Assembly: GCA_007133925.1 (NCBI GenBank)
Contig: SLLU01000128.1
Location: 1-12,333, forward strand
Direction: 5' to 3'
Source of the DNA: Candidatus Halarchaeoplasma halalkaliphilum
GTDB taxonomy: Archaea; Thermoplasmatota; Thermoplasmata; Halarchaeoplasmatales; Halarchaeoplasmataceae
DNA length: 12,333 nt
The notes under the pieces were generated by a model. That model had not been told where the DNA came from, searched no databases, and was given only the letters and a program-made list of their open reading frames with translations. Each line of letters begins with the position of its first letter. The stretch's first letter is position 1. Positions 1 through 7,668 of this stretch are shown here, piece by piece. The translations under genes and the position numbers were made by a program.

Positions 1-3000
1 GCATCCACGGTTTGAGCCGTATCAGGGCTGATGGATACACGGTGAACACCTCCAACAAGAACGTCAAAGGTATCGGATCTGCTCGCACCTTCCAGTGTAA
101 CGGAAGCCGTATAGGTTCCCAAGGCGGTCATGGTCTGGTACCACGTATGGCTGGAACTCCCATCGGTGAAACTCAACTCCACGTTCTGGGAATCTTCGTT
201 CACTGTGATGACCGCACTCTTGCTGCCCACCATGGGAACGCCTCCTTCGGAAGCATCGGTTATCTCTATGATGGGAGCATCCCCAGCAGGGATATCATCA
301 ACGTCCATCTGGAATGATACTCCTCCGGGTTCCTGAACCGGGCCTATACCGTCGCATTCCTGGCCATGGACATCCATGGCATGGACCTTGTACCACCAGA
401 ATATATCATCGGCCATACCCATTTCATAATCTATGTACTCGTAACTGGAAGACCCGTCCGCAGGTACGCTTGCTATGCTTTCGTAAACTCCTGTCTGATC
501 TTCCGAACGGTATATCCTGTAACTCACCACACTGTCCGGATCATCGGGACTGGCATCCCAAGTGAGCAGATTGTGATCATCACCTTCGGGATCATCCGGT
601 TCGGTGTAATCAACGTTCTTGAAGTTGTTGAAGAGAAGTACCTCGTCGTCCACGTCATCCTCGATGTATTTCCCGTAGAGGTATTCCCCGTACTCGGTCT
701 GTCCCTTGAAATAGTAGTTGAAGAAGGATGTCATATATTTGCGGGCGATCCTGTGCTGCTCCTCTCGGGAGATGGTAGCATCACCATCGCCGATACCTCC
801 GGATACGGGGTCTCTGTCGGCATACTGGTTATGGTTAGCTCCTGCGATCAAGAAATACTGGACTGGGGAGTCCGGTATGCCATCGTAAACCACTTCGGAG
901 TTATCTTCCGGCGGTGCGATGGTGTCAACCTCTCCTGCCTGGAGTTGAACCGGTATGTCTATGAGTCCCAGATCGGGAACCGGGTCAGGCTGACCTGTGA
1001 TGGCCGAAGCCATGGGAGCTATGGCCTTTACAAGATTGGTGCCTTCCTGAACATCAAACTGGGCGGCCATTATGGAGGCCTTGGCACCCAGGGAGAAACC
1101 GGTGAGACCCATGTTTTCCACATCCACCAATCCATAGATAGGACTGTTAGGATCGGAGTTCTCCTCTTCCAGGAATTTCAGATTTTCCAGGAGCTCGTAT
1201 GCGCATCGGGTATGATTGGAGTTGATTATCCTTGCATACTGCATGTGTATAACCGATGTGACGTAACCCCAGCTGGCAAAGTAATGTCCCCAGGACTCGA
1301 AATGTCCGTTGTTCATCATGAACCCGTGGGCCACCACTATGGCGGGATATGGTGCCTCGCCGTCTGTGGGGTAGAATATGTTCACAGGAACGGTTTCGTC
1401 CCACGGACCGATGAAGGATGTGTTCCAAACGTCGTATTCGTAATCCCCTGTTTCTCCGGGTTCCTTCACCTCACCGTAGTGCTGCACGTTTAGATTAGAA
1501 GGCGGAAGGGGTGGGTCTCCGATTATGGAGAAATCCATGGAAGTACTGTAACCGCTCATGTCGTTGGCATCGTGTACCGTGGCCCTGACTCTTGCCTCGA
1601 CGGTGGATTCATCAGGTATGGTCCACGTATATGAGCCCGTATCGGGGAGCCCCTGTTCCATGGTAGTCCATGAGACTCCTCCGTCTGTGCTCAGATCAAG
1701 ATCCACACCGGTTATGGCACCCTCGCCCTCCGTGGTGCTCCACGTTATTGTCTCCGTGGAACCAGCATACCACTGCTCACCGCCCACTGGGCTGGTAAGA
1801 TCTATGGAGGGCCCGGCTGTGAGTGCGAGACCACCGCTGACCACCACGGCAAAGGGCTGTGGCCCGCTGGGAACGTTGTGTGCTGTTACCTTTATCTCGT
1901 AGGAACCTGTTTCGACACCGTTCTCATCGGGTATGAGGAGTATGTTCTCATCCACGTTCAAACCATCCCACTCGCCGGTCCTTGGTCCGTTCCACGGATT
2001 GCTGGTGGGATTCGATTCAGAGTAACCCGGGCTGTATCCCGTGAAGGCGTTACCCACGTATCGGGTGCCTCCAGGGGTAGTAAGCTCAAGATCCAGATCG
2101 TTGACTATGGCCGGATCCGCACCCGATGCACCGGGATAATCGGTCCACGCAAGGGTGACCTCCAGGGGCATCGTATCGTCTTCCACCACAAAGTTCATGG
2201 TCCAGCTCTGACCCGTGGACAGGGAGACCCCCTCTTTCAGGGAGTCGAATGCCTGGAGCGTTCTATCGTCACCTTCAAAGTGAAGAACACGGTCCAGCAT
2301 GCTTCTGCCGTAACCCTGGTCGTTGTTGGGGAATCTTTCATCGTGAACATGGGTACCCGTTCCGGTTATCTCCACCGCACCGTTGATGAGCGTTGCTCTT
2401 ACCAGTGCGTTGCTGGGCTGGAATCCGTCTCCCGGGTTGGCCACACCGGAGGGATACCATCCGCCCTCATAGTAATGCTGTACCTGGGCCACCTGACCCG
2501 CAAGGCCGGGTGTTGACATGCTGGTACCCGACATGCTGGAGTAACCGCTGGCTGAACGGGATGCGGATGTGACACCGCCACCCACATGGAGTATGGTAGG
2601 CTTGATCCTGCCGTCGGCTGCGTAACCCCGGCTGCTGAAAGCTGCCATGTCGTTGTGGCTGTTGTAGTTCTGCACCGCACCCACGGTTATCACGTTCTTG
2701 CCTTCCGCCTGTTGGGATATGCTGTGTGAACTGCCACCTCGATTATCACCGTCGTTCGCTGCTGCGAAGAGTATGTTGTAATCCTTGTGATCCCATATGA
2801 ATTGATCGGCCACAACGGCGAGGCCAGCATATTGCGTTCCAGTGCCTCCACCCCAGCTGTTGGTGTGGGACCTGCTGCCTTCGTTGTAGCTGCGAGCCCA
2901 TCCGTCTGCGTACATATCACTGGGTAGCTGCAGTCCTCCGCCTGCCGTACCAATATCCTGGAAGATCAATCTTGCACCTATGGCGTTACCGTCATTTCCA

Positions 3001-4076
3001 CTGTATTCATCGTAGGGCGGTGCGTCTCCCAGTACGGATCCCGTGACATGGGTACCGTGGTAAACACCTGTGTTCAATGCACCTCCGATGGAGTAATATG
3101 CCTGAACCTTCCGGTGGTCATCTCCGAAGTCCACCGTATCGTACCACATCTCGTGGCCTCCGTCGGTGGTGTGGAGTTCGCTGTCACAAACCGTTACCAT
3201 CTGTCCCACTCCGGTCACTCCCATATCAGTCACCTTTCGGTCATCCAAAACACCTGTTTGAGTTACCCAGGTAGCATGACTGTTATAGAACTCGAAATCC
3301 GTCACCCGGGGTGTGATGGTGAGTACCTGGGACATGCGAGCTATGTTCACTATGTCCTGGGGTTCCGCCCTCACGAAGAGGTGTCCACCCCGGACCACTT
3401 CCACCTCACATCCCATATGGGACAGATAGGCGGCCATCCCTAGCACGTCGGCGTTCCCGAAGGTGTAAACCTCCAGATCAAGTGGTACTGGGATTTCCAA
3501 CAGTGCGTCATCGAACTTGTAGGCCGGCTGGTATATTCCAACCCAGTTAACGTAATCCAAGGACGAAACTTCCTTCGCGGTCTCAGGATCCATCTCCACT
3601 ATGAGATTGAACCGATGCCTGTACTGTTGGGGCACCGCTCCCATGGCCATGAGTTCCTCCTGCCATCCGTCCATGACGGGACCGATGAACTGGACGATGT
3701 ATGGCTGTGTGACCGCTCCGGGATAGCTCTCCACGCTGAGTTCTGCCGGGATCTCCGGTAGGCCCTCTCCCACGTTGAAGCTGTGGGAGTGGAGCATCAC
3801 ATCCTGACGGTTATCCAGGGTATCAACCAGGTATCCACCTGAAAGCTCATTCCCGGATTCAAGGGAAACCAATACGAACTCATCGTATTCGACCAGTACT
3901 GTAATACCGGACATGGACATGAGGTCTTCGGTAGATATCCCTCTTTTATACACCAGGACCAAAGCATGCTCGCTTTCGTCCCCAATCGACATCGCTACGC
4001 TGACTGATATCACGGATATCAGAAGCAAAAACACCAGTGTTAACGCCCAAATACGGGCATCCATTTTAGATTTCAT
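1..4076 (-). CDS. Secreted subtilisin-like protease fused to an alpha/beta-hydrolase (C-terminus cut by window edge)
   Basis: One uninterrupted frame of 1358 codons runs from ATG at 4076 to the window edge. Residues 9-29 are a signal peptide or membrane segment, so the product is exported. Residues 38-258 look like a prodomain of repeated alpha/beta units. The S8 protease domain follows: Asp298 (VCDSE), His340 (HGTHV), oxyanion Asn441 (AAANDGDN) and Ser519 (SGTSMSTP). Residues about 585-745 form a beta-sandwich (AWTDYPG near 643, then VNDLDL) as in KP-43-type proteases. Residues about 756-855 (SPVGGEQW, ETITW) resemble Kre9/KNH domains. Residues about 866-1140 are an alpha/beta-hydrolase: HG at 917, nucleophile Ser995 in GFSLG, Asp1051, His1082 in GANHNQ, then GDGDATISREEQ as in Abhydrolase_5-like proteins. 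A fibronectin III-like domain (about 1150-1255) and an Ig-like segment follow. The start is supported by GAGGAG six bases upstream and a TATA box further up. The role is inferred: extracellular protein digestion plus ester or similar hydrolysis. The true length and any cell-surface anchor lie outside the window. Confidence 0.93.
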   Translation of the reverse strand, partial: MKSKMDARIWALTLVFLLLISVISVSVAMSIGDESEHALVLVYKRGISTEDLMSMSGITVLVEYDEFVLVSLESGNELSGGYLVDTLDNRQDVMLHSHSFNVGEGLPEIPAELSVESYPGAVTQPYIVQFIGPVMDGWQEELMAMGAVPQQYRHRFNLIVEMDPETAKEVSSLDYVNWVGIYQPAYKFDDALLEIPVPLDLEVYTFGNADVLGMAAYLSHMGCEVEVVRGGHLFVRAEPQDIVNIARMSQVLTITPRVTDFEFYNSHATWVTQTGVLDDRKVTDMGVTGVGQMVTVCDSELHTTDGGHEMWYDTVDFGDDHRKVQAYYSIGGALNTGVYHGTHVTGSVLGDAPPYDEYSGNDGNAIGARLIFQDIGTAGGGLQLPSDMYADGWARSYNEGSRSHTNSWGGGTGTQYAGLAVVADQFIWDHKDYNILFAAANDGDNRGGSSHSISQQAEGKNVITVGAVQNYNSHNDMAAFSSRGYAADGRIKPTILHVGGGVTSASRSASGYSSMSGTSMSTPGLAGQVAQVQHYYEGGWYPSGVANPGDGFQPSNALVRATLINGAVEITGTGTHVHDERFPNNDQGYGRSMLDRVLHFEGDDRTLQAFDSLKEGVSLSTGQSWTMNFVVEDDTMPLEVTLAWTDYPGASGADPAIVNDLDLELTTPGGTRYVGNAFTGYSPGYSESNPTSNPWNGPRTGEWDGLNVDENILLIPDENGVETGSYEIKVTAHNVPSGPQPFAVVVSGGLALTAGPSIDLTSPVGGEQWYAGSTETITWSTTEGEGAITGVDLDLSTDGGVSWTTMEQGLPDTGSYTWTIPDESTVEARVRATVHDANDMSGYSTSMDFSIIGDPPLPPSNLNVQHYGEVKEPGETGDYEYDVWNTSFIGPWDETVPVNIFYPTDGEAPYPAIVVAHGFMMNNGHFESWGHYFASWGYVTSVIHMQYARIINSNHTRCAYELLENLKFLEEENSDPNSPIYGLVDVENMGLTGFSLGAKASIMAAQFDVQEGTNLVKAIAPMASAITGQPDPVPDLGLIDIPVQLQAGEVDTIAPPEDNSEVVYDGIPDSPVQYFLIAGANHNQYADRDPVSGGIGDGDATISREEQHRIARKYMTSFFNYYFKGQTEYGEYLYGKYIEDDVDDEVLLFNNFKNVDYTEPDDPEGDDHNLLTWDASPDDPDSVVSYRIYRSEDQTGVYESIASVPADGSSSYEYIDYEMGMADDIFWWYKVHAMDVHGQECDGIGPVQEPGGVSFQMDVDDIPAGDAPIIEITDASEGGVPMVGSKSAVITVNEDSQNVELSFTDGSSSHTWYQTMTALGTYTASVTLEGASRSDTFDVLVGGVHRVSISPDTAQTVD

Positions 4077-4082
4077 TTTATT

Positions 4083-4088
4083 CTCCTC
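4083..4088 (-). promoter_or_regulatory. Shine-Dalgarno site of the protease-hydrolase gene
   Basis: On the minus strand GAGGAG lies six bases before ATG 4076. This favours that ATG over the in-frame ATG four codons downstream (4064). Confidence 0.7.
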
Positions 4089-4121
4089 AGTTTTTTGTTT
4101 ACATACTAAGAGAGGTACACC

Positions 4122-4136
4122 TATATAATAAATTTT
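4122..4136 (-). promoter_or_regulatory. TATA-box promoter of the protease-hydrolase gene
   Basis: Read on the minus strand this is an A/T block containing TTTATTATATA, the only strong archaeal TATA-like element between the helicase stop (4190) and the protease start. Its centre is about 52 bp from ATG 4076. Transcription would start near 4100 and leave a leader of about 25 nt carrying the Shine-Dalgarno site. The gene therefore probably has its own promoter and is not simply co-transcribed with the helicase. Confidence 0.6.
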
Positions 4137-4189
4137 CACCCAACATGTATTGGGATATACATCACCACATATAGCGGAGTACGTCCTGA

Positions 4190-6112
4190 TTAGCGTTGTG
4201 TTGATTTCACACCAAAGGCCTCAGAGAAGAATTTGTTGATGTCAAGGACCGGGTCTTCGGAAGGTCTCAGGCCCGGGAGGTATTCCTTGAAGTGGATCGC
4301 CCTCTCGTCCAGTATGAGGACCGCACCCATATCGGTCTCGCTGCGCACCACCCTGCCCGAGGATTGGAGTATCTTACGGACTGCAGGGGCCTTCACTGTG
4401 TACTCCCATCCCTTTCCGAATTTCATGTCGTAATAGTGCTGTAGACCTCTCTGTCTTGCGGTTGGCTTGGGGTAGGGGATGCCAACTATGACCGCCACAT
4501 GGAGCTCGTCTCCCGGAAAATCCATCCCCTCGCTTATCCTGCCGCCTATGACCGAAAACAGGGTGCCCCCATTTCTTTTGAAGGACTCCACCATACCCAT
4601 GAGATCCGGCTGTGTCATGCTCTGACCCTCCACGAAAACTCCATCCCCATGGAACAGGGAACTGCACGTTTCATCCATGAGCCTGTAGCTGGGAAAGAAA
4701 ACCATGGTGTTTCGCTTTACATCTCCGAGTATCTCCTTCAATATCCCCCTTATCTTTTCCACCATGGTATCGTCCCTCGACACAACATCGTACCTGGTGG
4801 TGATACCCCGAAGGTAGAGGAGTTTCTTGTTCTCAGGGGGGAAGGGGGGCGGGTATATACGGGTCACCGTATCGAAGGGGAGACCCAGGGAATCCCGATA
4901 CTCGTCCAGGGGCTCCAGGGTACCTGACATGTGGATGGAGGAATGGCAGTGGTTTAGGCACTCCGTCACCTGGCTCGGGTCCAGGCAGTACCCCTCTATG
5001 GCAGGGTTGCTGCCACCCCTGACCAGTTTTATGTAATGACTTCTTTCCATGTTGATCCAGAACCTCAAAAAATCCGCCATGGCGTTCATGTGGGAACGGG
5101 GCAGCTTCTTTTTCTCACGCTTGTCCTGCTGCACCAGCTCCCCGTGGAGTTTCAGGTCCCTCACCATGTCCCGGATGTCGTTGGTGTTGATCTTGAGTGT
5201 GTGCATAAGTTCCGTGCTCAGCTCGTTGGGGGGCACCAGCCCGTCATCGTCTATAACGTATTCCCTCACCATCTCGGCCATTATAACGGAAAGAGTCCTG
5301 CACAGCCGTGTCACGGATATCTCCGGTCCGATCTTGGGGTCGTCCCTTTCCATCCCCTCATATAGGGTACGTTCTATGCCACCCATGGTCATATCCCCGG
5401 ATGCCAGTTCCCTGGCGTAATCTGGCAGGTTATGGGCCTCGTCGATGATCACCACAAGATCGTCTATCTCCGCTCCCATCCACTCCAGCAGCCGGCGGCG
5501 TATGAAGGGAACGAAGAAGTAAATGTAGGGTGCGGTGACCAGTATGGCATCGTGGACCAGTATCTTTGAGGTCTCGTAGGGGCAGATGCCCTGTTCGGCA
5601 CATCGTCCCACGAACTCATGGGCGGTGGGAACCCTCTCCCTGGCCCATAGGATGAGTTCATCCAGGGATTTTGTGAGGAGGCCTGCATAGTAGGGGCAGC
5701 TGAACCCGTCTCCACCAAGGGCGATCTTCTCCCGCACCTCCTTTTTCCGGTCCCCGCAGTACCGGGACAACTCCTCGGCGGTGCCCTGGGATAGCTCCTG
5801 GTCCTCCATGGCCAGCATGCACGTGCTGTTCCTGCCCTGGAGGCCCATACCGAAGTGGTCCCCCACTTGCCTCATTTCCAGTATCACCTGCTTCTGCTGG
5901 GAGTTGGTCCTGGTGAGGTAGAGTATCCTCTTGCCGTTCTTCCGGGCGTACTCCAACACAGGTGCGAGAACACATGCGGTCTTTCCCGAACCCGTGGAAG
6001 CCTGAAATACAAGGGATGTCCCGTTCTCCAGACAGGAACGGATGTCGTCCATGATCTCTTTCTGATTCTTTCGGGGTTCGTAGGGGAAAAGGGGATGTTC
6101 GGACATTGCCAT
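4190..6112 (-). CDS. xpd: XPD/Rad3-family iron-sulfur DNA helicase
   Basis: A 640-residue superfamily 2 helicase, expected to unwind DNA 5' to 3' with ATP. Visible motifs are Walker A ASTGSGKT (38-45), motif Ia around YLTRTNSQQKQ (65-75), DEAH in IIDEAHNLPD (222-231) and motif VI QSSGRVVR (583-590). Between motifs Ia and II lie Cys98, Cys119, Cys139 (CPYY) and Cys177 (CPYE), which match the four ligands of the XPD 4Fe-4S domain; Cys171 is an extra one. Length fits archaeal XPD proteins. In archaea this family is linked to nucleotide excision repair. The frame stays open upstream to 6316, but I place the start at ATG 6112. The upstream part would overlap the divergent cysteine synthase, and a TATA box at 6141-6150 sits about 34 bp before ATG 6112. 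A second ATG at 6106 is equally possible. DinG is the nearest alternative name; the cysteine pattern and archaeal context favour XPD. Confidence 0.93.
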   Translation of the reverse strand: MAMSEHPLFPYEPRKNQKEIMDDIRSCLENGTSLVFQASTGSGKTACVLAPVLEYARKNGKRILYLTRTNSQQKQVILEMRQVGDHFGMGLQGRNSTCMLAMEDQELSQGTAEELSRYCGDRKKEVREKIALGGDGFSCPYYAGLLTKSLDELILWARERVPTAHEFVGRCAEQGICPYETSKILVHDAILVTAPYIYFFVPFIRRRLLEWMGAEIDDLVVIIDEAHNLPDYARELASGDMTMGGIERTLYEGMERDDPKIGPEISVTRLCRTLSVIMAEMVREYVIDDDGLVPPNELSTELMHTLKINTNDIRDMVRDLKLHGELVQQDKREKKKLPRSHMNAMADFLRFWINMERSHYIKLVRGGSNPAIEGYCLDPSQVTECLNHCHSSIHMSGTLEPLDEYRDSLGLPFDTVTRIYPPPFPPENKKLLYLRGITTRYDVVSRDDTMVEKIRGILKEILGDVKRNTMVFFPSYRLMDETCSSLFHGDGVFVEGQSMTQPDLMGMVESFKRNGGTLFSVIGGRISEGMDFPGDELHVAVIVGIPYPKPTARQRGLQHYYDMKFGKGWEYTVKAPAVRKILQSSGRVVRSETDMGAVLILDERAIHFKEYLPGLRPSEDPVLDINKFFSEAFGVKSTQR

Positions 6113-6140
6113 CTTTTTCACATGCCCAATGAACGTGTAG

Positions 6141-6150
6141 TTAAATAAAT
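6141..6150 (-). promoter_or_regulatory. TATA box of the XPD-like helicase gene
   Basis: On the minus strand this reads ATTTATTTAA. With transcription starting about 26 bp downstream, the 5' end falls near 6120, a few bases before ATG 6112. No Shine-Dalgarno site is seen there, so the mRNA is probably leaderless or nearly so. Confidence 0.6.
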
Positions 6151-6179
6151 TCCCCAGAGGGGGACCCGAAAGTGGAACG

Positions 6180-6187
6180 TAAATATC
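6180..6187 (+). promoter_or_regulatory. TATA-like box of the cysteine synthase operon
   Basis: The element TAAATATC lies about 38 bp upstream of ATG 6222. It would place the transcription start near 6210, next to the Shine-Dalgarno site at 6209-6214. It sits back to back with the helicase TATA box, with centres about 38 bp apart, so the two divergent promoters share a very compact region. Confidence 0.45.
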
Positions 6188-6208
6188 TAATAACAGTGTG
6201 TTGGTAAA

Positions 6209-6214
6209 GGGGAG
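6209..6214 (+). promoter_or_regulatory. Shine-Dalgarno site deciding the cysteine synthase start
   Basis: GGGGAG lies seven bases before ATG 6222. This supports that ATG rather than the GTG at 6198, which lies upstream of the ribosome-binding site. Confidence 0.65.
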
Positions 6215-6221
6215 AACACAC

Positions 6222-7232
6222 ATGCAAGCAAGAAAAGTAGACTCCGCACTGGAACTCATAGGAAACACACCCCTGGTCAGGATAAACAAACTTAATCCCA
6301 ACAGGGATGTGGACATCTACGCGAAACTGGAAAAGCTGAACCCCATGGGGTCCGTGAAGGACAGGATAGCCCAGTACATGATCGAACATGCGGAGAACGA
6401 GGGGAAATTGAACAAGGATACCGTTGTGGTGGAGGCCACCAGCGGCAACACGGGACTAGGCCTCGCCATGGTCTGTGCCATAAAGGGATATCACCTTCAC
6501 CTTACAATGTCCAGGAGCGTTAGCATAGAGAGGGTGCGGATGCTCACCGCCCTGGGTGCAGAGATAGAGTTCACACCGGCTGACGAAGGCACCGACGGCG
6601 CCATCAAGAGGGCCGTAGAACTGAGCGAGGAGGAGGGATTCTGGAGGCCTAACCAGTTCGACAATCCGGTCAACGAACTGGCCCATTACGAGACAACGGG
6701 CAAGGAGATACTGGATGCAGCGGGAGACCGCATAACCCATTTCGTTGCGGGCATGGGTACCACGGGTACCCTCATGGGGGTGTCCAAGAGGTTGAAGGAG
6801 TACGACCCGGCAATAAAGGTGATAGGAGTGGAGCCAAATCCCAATTACTGCATACAGGGACTCAAGAACATGAGCGAGGATATAGTACCCAAGATATACG
6901 ACGAAAAATGGCTGGACGAGGTGAGGAATGTGGAGGACGAGGACGCCTTCGAAACCGCAAGAAAGCTGGCGGTCAAGGAAGGACTTTTCGTTGGTATGAG
7001 TTCGGGAGCAGCCATGCACATATCCCTGGAGGTGGCCTCGGAGATGGAACAGGGCACCGTGGTGACCCTGTTCCCGGATGGCGGAGAGAAGTACTTCAGC
7101 ACGACCCTCTTCGATGCCGGAGAGTGCTTGAGGTGTGTGAGGGAGCACGGGGGACTGGACGTCCACCCACCAGTAAACTTGACCCAGTACCTCGATGAGT
7201 TGAACGATATGATAAAAAAGAAATCACCGTGA
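6222..7232 (+). CDS. PLP-dependent cysteine synthase (CysK/CysM family)
   Basis: A 336-residue fold-type II PLP enzyme that makes cysteine from an activated serine and sulfide. Lys46 in NPMGSVKDR is the expected Schiff-base lysine. TSGNTG (73-78) is the substrate loop, GMGTTGT (177-183) the PLP phosphate loop, GMSSGAA (258-264) carries the serine expected near the pyridine nitrogen, and PDGGEKYFST (285-294) is the typical late motif. The IQGLKNM stretch (211-217), in place of the classical CysK version, points to the CysM or O-phosphoserine-using branch. Whether it uses O-acetylserine, O-phosphoserine or homocysteine cannot be decided from the sequence. An uncommon C-terminal segment, CLRC (302-305), adds a CxxC pair. 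It is the first gene of an operon: the OsmC gene begins 10 bp after its stop. Confidence 0.93.
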   Translation: MQARKVDSALELIGNTPLVRINKLNPNRDVDIYAKLEKLNPMGSVKDRIAQYMIEHAENEGKLNKDTVVVEATSGNTGLGLAMVCAIKGYHLHLTMSRSVSIERVRMLTALGAEIEFTPADEGTDGAIKRAVELSEEEGFWRPNQFDNPVNELAHYETTGKEILDAAGDRITHFVAGMGTTGTLMGVSKRLKEYDPAIKVIGVEPNPNYCIQGLKNMSEDIVPKIYDEKWLDEVRNVEDEDAFETARKLAVKEGLFVGMSSGAAMHISLEVASEMEQGTVVTLFPDGGEKYFSTTLFDAGECLRCVREHGGLDVHPPVNLTQYLDELNDMIKKKSP

Positions 7233-7242
7233 GGCGATAAAA

Positions 7243-7668
7243 ATGGAAGAGATAACCACATTTGACATAAACATCAGGCACATGGAAAACATGAAGTTCG
7301 AGGTGTCCTTCGATCATGAGGATATGGGTACCCTGGTGACCGACGAAACTCCTGACATAGGGGGCGAAAATGCCGGACCTACTCCGGGAAGACTCCTTGC
7401 GGCATCCACACTGAACTGTCTCATGGCGAGCCTTCTGTTCTGCATCAACAAGAAGAGGGTTGAGTTAAAGAGTTTCACCGGAGAGATACGGGGCCGAGTC
7501 GAAAGGGTGGACGGGAGATGGAGGGTTACCGGGATGGATGCGGTCCTGCGCCCGGAGGTGGAGGACCCGGAAAAGCTCCAGCAGTGTTTGAGGATATTCG
7601 AGGATTACTGCATCGTCACCGAAAGCGTGAGAAAGGGTATAGACGTTGATGTAAGGGTCGAGCTATGA
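7243..7668 (+). CDS. OsmC/Ohr-family thiol peroxidase-like protein
   Basis: A 141-residue protein of the usual OsmC length. The family reduces organic hydroperoxides with a pair of cysteines. GENAGPTPGRLLAAS (41-55) is the hallmark loop leading into the central helix. Cys59 and Cys123 (in DYCIVTES) sit where the peroxidatic and resolving cysteines of OsmC lie; Cys67 and Cys115 are extra. No signal peptide is seen, so it should be cytoplasmic. ATG 7243 is preceded by GAGGCG (7231-7236), which overlaps the stop of cysteine synthase, so translation of the two is probably coupled. Some archaeal and bacterial OsmC-like proteins have no proven peroxidase activity, so the fold is more certain than the reaction. 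Confidence 0.88.
   Translation: MEEITTFDINIRHMENMKFEVSFDHEDMGTLVTDETPDIGGENAGPTPGRLLAASTLNCLMASLLFCINKKRVELKSFTGEIRGRVERVDGRWRVTGMDAVLRPEVEDPEKLQQCLRIFEDYCIVTESVRKGIDVDVRVEL

Noticed and set aside
760..830. An EF-hand calcium site in GDGDATISREEQ of the hydrolase domain.
   Set aside because: The first loop position is not acidic, and this stretch matches a conserved segment of Abhydrolase_5-like proteins after the catalytic histidine.
366..1493. A long plus-strand open frame of 375 codons.
   Set aside because: It is antisense to the hydrolase and fibronectin-like part of the secreted protease gene, whose minus-strand reading shows clear catalytic motifs. The plus-strand product has no recognisable domain.
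4141..4189. A possible terminator hairpin after the helicase gene.
   Set aside because: I see no convincing inverted repeat or T-tract on the minus strand in this short stretch.
6198..6221. A GTG start giving cysteine synthase eight extra residues.
   Set aside because: The Shine-Dalgarno site lies after this GTG, and the family N-terminus fits ATG 6222.
6113..6316. A 68-residue N-terminal extension of the helicase.
   Set aside because: It would run through the helicase TATA box and into the start of the cysteine synthase gene, and the extra residues resemble no helicase sequence.
6456..7166. A minus-strand frame of 236 codons.
   Set aside because: It is antisense to the cysteine synthase, whose motifs are unmistakable.
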